In this document: positions 5,970 through 10,595 of the stretch, one piece after another | How positions within the stretch are numbered: position 1 is the stretch's first letter | Layout of the letters: each line of letters begins with the position of its first letter | From: BRHc4a sp049325055 | GTDB taxonomy: Bacteria; Bacillota; Desulfotomaculia; Desulfotomaculales; Desulfocucumaceae | DNA: 10,595 bases | Direction: 5' to 3' | Assembly (NCBI GenBank): GCA_049325055.1 | Contig: JBMOPB010000033.1 | Span: 1 to 10,595, forward strand | Notes under the pieces: generated by a model | Database searches by the model: none | Seen by the model: the letters and a program-made list of their open reading frames with translations, nothing else | Told to the model about the DNA's origin: nothing | Translations under genes and position numbers: made by a program

Positions 5970-7786
5970 CTCCCAGAAAAGTTCTGCTGGCTCCAATTGA
6001 CCCGGTTCATGACGTGGGCCTCAAAATGATCAGGCGCGGACTTCAGGAGGCTGGTCACGAGACCATACTGCTCCAGCCGGACCTGACGCCGGAAGAAATC
6101 ATACGCGAGATTATCAATAATCCCGTTGACACTGTTTTGCTAAGCAGGACCCTGGGGTACGGCGTGGCGGAAATACTGGCCCGCTTCGTGGACCTGGCGG
6201 ATGCCGCGGGTATAAGGGACAGGGTCAGGATAGGCATAGGCGGAATGGCCATCCGCCGTGAGCTGGCTGCCGAGTTGGGCTTCGACGCAGGCTTTGGGCC
6301 CGGCACAACGGTGGAGGAGGCCGTGGCCTTTGTTGAGGGAAGGGAGTATGTTCCCGACCTGGCCAAAAAGGTAAAGGAAAAGGCGGACGTCACACAGCCC
6401 TATTCCTATGCCTACCGGAACGATGTCATGGCGGGGCTTCTGGAAAGTATAGCGGGCGGCATACTGGCGTGGGTTGAAAACAAGACCTCCCCCGGCGTGC
6501 TGAGGGCCCGGGTCCGGGAAGAACTATGGGATATCAACCGCTGGAGAAACTATGAGAAAATGACCGAGTTCCTGGCGGAATATCCCAAATTCTGCGGTGA
6601 AATGACCAGGGACTTTTACGAAAAGGGGGTAATGCACCCCAAAACCAGGCGCTTTACCAGGGAGGAAGTTGTCGCCCTGGAGGAATATATCAAGGCCACC
6701 AAGGAACGTATGGACGTGCCCAGACTTCAGCACGGCCTTAAAAAGCCGGTGGTGTTCAACCAGTATGGAACCGGCTGTCCCTTCATGGACACCGGGCATA
6801 TAAAGGTCAGCGAGGCCTGGGGGGCCGACGGGGTTATTCACTTCGACCCCTCCTGGGGGGCCAGGACCGAGGGTTTCATGGACGGATTCCTGACCCACCA
6901 GGAAGACGGCACGGTTATAACCCCGGCCAACCTCAACAGGATAAAGCAGTCGCTGGAGCCGGGAACACTATGGCAGATCCGCGCCCACAGGGGGCTTAAC
7001 ACCCCGGAGACAGTGGTGCTGGCGGGTAAATTCCAGGCGGACCTTACAAAGATAAACCTGTGTTACGGAGCCCTTGGCGCCGGGACGGAACCCGCCCGGA
7101 TGACGGTGGACGGGATTGAGTCCATCCGCTACGCGGCAAAATATAAACTGCCCTTTGACATTGTAACCAACGAGGAACTGTGCGGTGTCCCGGCCTACAA
7201 GGCCTTTGCCGGCATGCTCATTACCGCCGCGGTGGCGCTCAAGCTGGGGGCCAGGCCGGTTCTGCAGCCTCTGTTCTGCTATTCGCCGGAGGTTATGGTG
7301 AGCGGTCAGATGAAGGACAACTACGTCGATTTCAACGCCGCCAAAGTTCTGGCCCTGCGCCGGATAATAGACGCCCCGGTGTGGCCGGGAGCCCCAATTG
7401 GATTTCTTACCCAGACCGAAGACCGCATCCAGTCGTCCGCCGCCACCGCCTACCATGCTTGCCTGGCGGCCATGCTGGGGGTGGACGCCATCACCATCGC
7501 CTCCTCGGACGAGGCATACTCGGGCGGCCCCATCAGCGTGCCCTCAAAGATTGACACCCTGCGGGCGGTGGGTGAAGGATTCAGGTTCTTCGGCAGCACC
7601 AGGCTGGAGCCTTCCGCCCAGGCTGAAGCCTGGAGCCGGGAGATAGAAGACGGCATTGAAAAGGTTCTGCGGCAGGTGGCAAACAGGGGTGATTTCGTAC
7701 AGGCACTGTACGAGGGGCTTCTGGGAAGCCGAGAGGAAGGCGCCTATCCCGGAAGGAACGGAAAAGACACAGTGATGACAAAATGA
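5966..7786 (+). CDS. Glutamate-mutase-like adenosylcobalamin enzyme, B12 domain fused to TIM barrel
   Basis: The 606-residue protein has two parts. Residues 1-125 form a cobalamin-binding Rossmann domain: DPVHDVG (12-18) supplies the presumed cobalt-ligating His15, followed by LLSRTLGYG with Ser60, GIGGMA (90-95) and GFDAGFGPGT (105-114). The last segments read like MutS, the B12 subunit of glutamate mutase. Residues from about 145 look like a TIM barrel: AGMLITAAVALKLGAR (415-430) and DFNAAKVLALRRI (455-467) resemble the MutE segments around its GN-IQDIAALR motif, and the stretch at 508-541 resembles MutE's KTPHEAIGIPT region. Total length is close to MutS plus MutE (about 620). The usual D-x-H-x-x-G is altered: the Asp lies three residues before the His, not two. 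Barrel identity to true glutamate mutase looks low, so the substrate may be another amino acid, and an aminomutase role is possible. It overlaps the genes on both sides by 4 bases. Confidence 0.8.
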   Translation: MTPRKVLLAPIDPVHDVGLKMIRRGLQEAGHETILLQPDLTPEEIIREIINNPVDTVLLSRTLGYGVAEILARFVDLADAAGIRDRVRIGIGGMAIRRELAAELGFDAGFGPGTTVEEAVAFVEGREYVPDLAKKVKEKADVTQPYSYAYRNDVMAGLLESIAGGILAWVENKTSPGVLRARVREELWDINRWRNYEKMTEFLAEYPKFCGEMTRDFYEKGVMHPKTRRFTREEVVALEEYIKATKERMDVPRLQHGLKKPVVFNQYGTGCPFMDTGHIKVSEAWGADGVIHFDPSWGARTEGFMDGFLTHQEDGTVITPANLNRIKQSLEPGTLWQIRAHRGLNTPETVVLAGKFQADLTKINLCYGALGAGTEPARMTVDGIESIRYAAKYKLPFDIVTNEELCGVPAYKAFAGMLITAAVALKLGARPVLQPLFCYSPEVMVSGQMKDNYVDFNAAKVLALRRIIDAPVWPGAPIGFLTQTEDRIQSSAATAYHACLAAMLGVDAITIASSDEAYSGGPISVPSKIDTLRAVGEGFRFFGSTRLEPSAQAEAWSREIEDGIEKVLRQVANRGDFVQALYEGLLGSREEGAYPGRNGKDTVMTK

Positions 7787-8883
7787 AGACACTGACCATG
7801 GGAATCGCCGGGTCCGCCAAAAACACCGGGAAGACCACCACCACCAGGGCGCTTCTTGAACACTTTCAGGGTTCCGGAGTGACCCTGGGATTAACCAGCA
7901 TAGGCTATGACGGCGAGAGTGTCGATAATGTGACAGGACTGCCGAAGCCCAGGGTATACCTGGAAGCGGGAGCGCTTGTGGCGGTCGCCGAGGGGTGCCT
8001 TCCGGCCGGAACCGCCAGGGTGAAAGTTATTGACCGGACTGATATCGCCACTCCCCTGGGTAAAATTGTTTGCGGCCGGGTGGTTCAGGAAGGGCTGCTG
8101 GTGTTGGCCGGCCCAAACCAGAGCAGGCACCTGCGGGTAATAAGGGACTGGATGATACTGCAGGGTGCCGGACTGGTTATGGTGGACGGGGCGCTGAACA
8201 GGATCGCCCCCATGGTGGAAACAGACGGGTTTATACTGTGCACCGGCGCCGCCTATACCACGGACCTGGAAAGGCTGGCGCTGGAGACGCGCAGCCTGGA
8301 GGCGCTGTGCAGCCTGCAGGAGGTCCGCGAAATCCCGGCCGGGGCTGTTAATAAAGGAAAATCGGTTATATGGGATCAAGGCGGCCGGGTGATGGCGGAA
8401 CTTCCTCCCTCATTGCTGGATCCCGACAGTATAAAAATGTTGTCCGGGTTCATGGTGGAGGCCGCAGGGTTTTACTGCCCGGGGGTGATTGCCTCCAGGT
8501 GCCTGGAGTTGCTGGGAGAAATGCCTTTCTCCCCGGGGATTTCCTTTGTCTTCGAAGACCCTGTGAAACTGCTGCTGAGCGGGAGTACTATCACCGCGCT
8601 GGGCTTAGTTGAAAAGGTAACCGCCGGGGGTGGCAGGGCCGGTTACCGCAGGCCGCTTCCCCTTGTGGCGGTGACGGTCAATCCCTTTTACCCCTGTTAC
8701 AGGTATGAAACCAGCGATTACTGCCCGGCTTATGTGGATGGTGAGCAGCTGCTTTCAAAAATAAAGGCCTGTTTGGATGTCCCTGTATTTGACATTGTCA
8801 GGGAGGGCCCCGAGGAGCTGGGCCGGACCATTAAAGCCTTCGCTTCAGGCGGCGGTCATAAAGACAATGGCGTAGGTAAGTGA
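7783..8883 (+). CDS. P-loop NTPase, likely partner or reactivase of the B12 mutase
   Basis: This 366-residue protein begins directly with a nucleotide-binding loop, SAKNTGKTTT (11-20), with Lys17 and Thr18. A Walker-B-like strand LVMVDG ends in Asp135. The region GLTSIGYDGE (36-45) would be a switch-like segment. The C-terminal third carries Cys305 and Cys314 in NPFYPCYRYETSDYCP (300-315), a possible metal or redox site. ATG and the mutase stop overlap as ATGA (7783-7786), a strong sign of functional coupling. B12 mutases often need an NTP-dependent chaperone (MeaB for methylmalonyl-CoA mutase; KamB/KamC reported for lysine 5,6-aminomutase). The loop wording and length recall the KamB type from memory, which I could not check. 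It is not MutL-like, as there is no ASKHA pattern. Likely role: ATP- or GTP-driven exchange of damaged cobalamin. The protein is cytoplasmic. Confidence 0.7.
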   Translation: MKTLTMGIAGSAKNTGKTTTTRALLEHFQGSGVTLGLTSIGYDGESVDNVTGLPKPRVYLEAGALVAVAEGCLPAGTARVKVIDRTDIATPLGKIVCGRVVQEGLLVLAGPNQSRHLRVIRDWMILQGAGLVMVDGALNRIAPMVETDGFILCTGAAYTTDLERLALETRSLEALCSLQEVREIPAGAVNKGKSVIWDQGGRVMAELPPSLLDPDSIKMLSGFMVEAAGFYCPGVIASRCLELLGEMPFSPGISFVFEDPVKLLLSGSTITALGLVEKVTAGGGRAGYRRPLPLVAVTVNPFYPCYRYETSDYCPAYVDGEQLLSKIKACLDVPVFDIVREGPEELGRTIKAFASGGGHKDNGVGK

Positions 8884-9014
8884 TGGCCGTTGTGATTCCA
8901 ACGGACTGTCAATTATCATAAGGTTCGGAAAATTTAGGTAAAGGGGGTGCTTACTGCAAAGAAAAAAAGCAATAGTCGCCACTTATACCCTTAAAAAAAG
9001 CAGGAGGTAAAAAA
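8884..9014. other. Spacer before the permease gene
   Basis: This 131-bp stretch separates the P-loop gene from the permease. It contains A-runs and a good ribosome site (AGGAGG, 9002-9007) but no terminator hairpin and no convincing promoter, so the permease is probably in the same transcript as the mutase. A 15-codon GTG frame (8947-8994) behind GGGGG is visible but is too short to support. Confidence 0.5.
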
Positions 9015-10421
9015 ATGGCAGAAATCCAATTCACACCGGTCCACTTGCTTTATATCCTCGGTGTCATAACAGTGGTTGCCACCATGATTTTCAGGAAGAA
9101 CGTAATAATTCCCTGTATTCTGTTCACCTTCGCCATAGGACTTGCTTACAAGGGAAGTTTGATAGGCGGCATCAGCACGGTTTTTAACGCCAGTATATTC
9201 GCCGCCAAGGACTTGTTCAGCATTTTCATGATCATCGGTGTCATGGTGGCACTGCTGGCGGCCATGGAGGTTACCGGCGCCGACCAGGTTTTGGTCAGGC
9301 CCCTGCAAGGGCTTATGAAATCGCCCATGACAGGTTATATAGTTATTATTCTCGGCACCACCTTCATCTCGCTTCTTTTCTGGCCCACTCCCGCGGTGCC
9401 CCTTATCGGTGCTCTTCTCATACCGGTGGCTGTAAGGGCGGGGCTGCCCCCGATAATGTGCGCTGTGGCCATTGCCCTGGCCGGACAGGGGATGGCGCTG
9501 GGCGGCGACGTTGTAATCCAGGGGGCCCCGGGGCTTACGGCCAAGTCCGCCGGCGTGCCGGTGGAAATGGTTACCCTCAAGGCCGGTATTTTGACCGCTA
9601 TAACAGGCGTGACTGCCATGACCATGGCCTGGATAATGAACCTTAAAGAGATCAGGGAATATGCCCAGTCCAGGAAAAACGACAAATCCACCGGCTTTGA
9701 CATCGTGGGTCAGGCCGGGGGAGTTGGAGAGGTGCTTGACGGGGCCCGCTACGGCAAGTTTGCGGCCGGCCTCATGATTGCCGTCGTTGTCGGGGTCATC
9801 ATCGCACTCTTAGCCTTTGACATCAAGGGCGGCGACGCTTCGGCGCTGCTGGGCGGAAGCGCGTTCCTGGTCATCATCATCACCTCATTGCTGGTCTATA
9901 AGTCAAAGGGAATGGAAAGCGTAGCCGATTTCCTGGGAGAGGGACTTGGCTTCGCCTTCAAGATAATGGGTCCCATCATTCCCATAGCTGGATTCTTCTT
10001 TATCGGCAGCCCCGAAGCAGCCCCTGCCATTCTTGGCAAAGGCGCCCCCGGGTACCTGTTTGATGTGGGGAATGTTATGGCCAGTGTGATCAGCCCCACG
10101 GGATTCGTAGCCAGCTTCGGACTGCTGATTCTTGGCGTGATTACAGGGCTTGATGGATCCGGCTTCTCCGGCCTGCCGCTGGTGGGAACACTGGCAGCCG
10201 CTCTCGGGGCCGGCAACCAGAACATTACCTCCACCCTGGCTTCCCTCGGTCAGATCGGCGCGATATGGTCGGGCGGCGGAACCATTGTGGCCTGGTCGTC
10301 ACTGGTGGCCGTGGCCGGAATAGCAGGTGTGCCGGTGCTTGACCTGATGAGAAAGAACTTTGTCCCTGTGGTAACGGGGATGACCGTGGCAACCATTGTG
10401 GCGGTTGTATTCATGCTGTAA
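9015..10421 (+). CDS. Multi-pass membrane permease, ion-transporter (GntP/CitMHS-like) type
   Basis: The 468-residue protein is very hydrophobic, with roughly 11-12 membrane segments. Clear ones lie near residues 10-25, 29-46, 67-85, 106-123, 190-208, 249-268, 278-295, 316-331, 365-379, 427-440 and 449-467. Two Gly/Pro-rich re-entrant-like stretches, FWPTPAVPLIGALLIPVAV (122-140) and ISPTGFVASFG (359-369), occur one in each half, the internal-repeat layout of ion-transporter superfamily carriers (GntP, CitMHS, NhaC/NhaD types). A hydrophilic loop (209-248) separates the halves. It likely moves an organic or amino acid anion with H+ or Na+. Start: ATG at 9015, 7 bases after AGGAGG (9002-9007). 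It is last in the mutase operon and is followed by a strong terminator, so it plausibly imports the mutase substrate. The exact family and direction of transport are not settled. Confidence 0.75.
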   Translation: MAEIQFTPVHLLYILGVITVVATMIFRKNVIIPCILFTFAIGLAYKGSLIGGISTVFNASIFAAKDLFSIFMIIGVMVALLAAMEVTGADQVLVRPLQGLMKSPMTGYIVIILGTTFISLLFWPTPAVPLIGALLIPVAVRAGLPPIMCAVAIALAGQGMALGGDVVIQGAPGLTAKSAGVPVEMVTLKAGILTAITGVTAMTMAWIMNLKEIREYAQSRKNDKSTGFDIVGQAGGVGEVLDGARYGKFAAGLMIAVVVGVIIALLAFDIKGGDASALLGGSAFLVIIITSLLVYKSKGMESVADFLGEGLGFAFKIMGPIIPIAGFFFIGSPEAAPAILGKGAPGYLFDVGNVMASVISPTGFVASFGLLILGVITGLDGSGFSGLPLVGTLAAALGAGNQNITSTLASLGQIGAIWSGGGTIVAWSSLVAVAGIAGVPVLDLMRKNFVPVVTGMTVATIVAVVFML

Positions 10422-10441
10422 AAAGACTGGTTTTCGCCTGA

Positions 10442-10474
10442 AAAGCGCCTCACCCAGAGGTGAGGCGCTTTATT
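10442..10474 (+). terminator. Strong intrinsic terminator of the mutase operon
   Basis: AAAGCGCCTCACC (10442-10454) pairs perfectly with GGTGAGGCGCTTT (10459-10471) around the loop CAGA, giving 13 pairs followed by ATT. It lies 20 bp after the permease stop. The A-run on its left side also makes it usable on the minus strand. Confidence 0.88.
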
Positions 10475-10489
10475 CATCCGCTTTAGCGA

Positions 10490-10510
10490 GTTCGAAACGG
10501 AGTTTCGAAC
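10490..10510. repeat. 9-bp inverted repeat with 3-base loop
   Basis: GTTCGAAAC (10490-10498), loop GGA, GTTTCGAAC (10502-10510). The stem is perfect, with no T-run directly after it on the + strand. It stands 19 bp beyond the operon terminator. It could be a back-up hairpin, a protein site or part of a downstream leader. Confidence 0.55.
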
Positions 10511-10516
10511 ATAAAA

Positions 10517-10535
10517 CCACCCGTTACACGGGTGG
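10517..10535 (-). terminator. Hairpin that could terminate minus-strand transcription
   Basis: CCACCCGT (10517-10524) pairs with ACGGGTGG (10528-10535) around TAC. Read on the minus strand it is followed by TTTTAT, which fits an intrinsic terminator for a gene arriving from the right. On the + strand no T-run follows. No minus-strand gene is visible in the remaining 60 bases, so this depends on sequence outside the window. Confidence 0.4.
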
Positions 10536-10595
10536 AGACAAAAACTTATAGAAAAAAAAATTCTCCTTCCGCTATAATGATGATTGTTCAAGCCA

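Noticed and set aside
8947..8994. 15-codon GTG frame as a leader peptide before the permease
   Set aside because: The GTG overlaps the purine run that would be its ribosome site, and there is no attenuator structure after it.
10573..10578. TATAAT near the right edge as a promoter of the next gene
   Set aside because: No -35-like hexamer lies 16-18 bp upstream and no gene start is visible before the window ends.

Overview
The window reads as a bacterial chromosome segment of moderately high GC. Strong Shine-Dalgarno sites (GGAGG and variants), GTG and TTG starts, heavy use of AGG and ATA codons, and a gene mix of anaerobic flavour (iron-type alcohol dehydrogenase, adenosylcobalamin-type mutase) fit an anaerobic Firmicute of the Desulfotomaculum/Pelotomaculum kind. 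That placement is inference from style, not from a marker gene. All supported genes are on the + strand.

Layout. 1-398: C-terminal part of an iron-containing alcohol dehydrogenase cut by the window edge. 399-764: a gap with no convincing gene, holding a three-copy 9-bp repeat and an AT-rich palindrome. 765-2087: an amidase-signature hydrolase, followed by an intrinsic terminator. 2253-2466: a good promoter and a roughly 180-nt leader that can fold on itself, leading into a PLP-dependent fold-type-I enzyme (2467-3930) and a GidA-like FAD protein (3983-5260). 5261-5720: a 460-bp gap with a long nested inverted repeat. 5721-10421: a second gene group made of an 82-residue protein of unknown function, a one-chain B12-binding/TIM-barrel mutase related to glutamate mutase, a P-loop protein and a multi-pass membrane permease. 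Two of the junctions are ATGA overlaps. A strong terminator follows, then two further hairpins.

How the genes may work together. The core is the mutase with its translationally coupled small protein and P-loop partner. Such a trio suggests an adenosylcobalamin enzyme with an accessory subunit and an ATP- or GTP-dependent reactivase or cofactor loader. The permease probably brings in the substrate or exports a product. The PLP enzyme and the flavoprotein just upstream could carry out the neighbouring steps, such as deamination, C-C or C-N cleavage, or oxidation, of an amino-acid-like substrate. I do not recognise this set as a named pathway. The mutase has an N-terminal B12 domain, a shifted Asp in its cobalamin motif and only partial resemblance to glutamate mutase. 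It is the best candidate here for an undescribed B12-dependent catabolic system. The amidase and the dehydrogenase look like separate transcription units.
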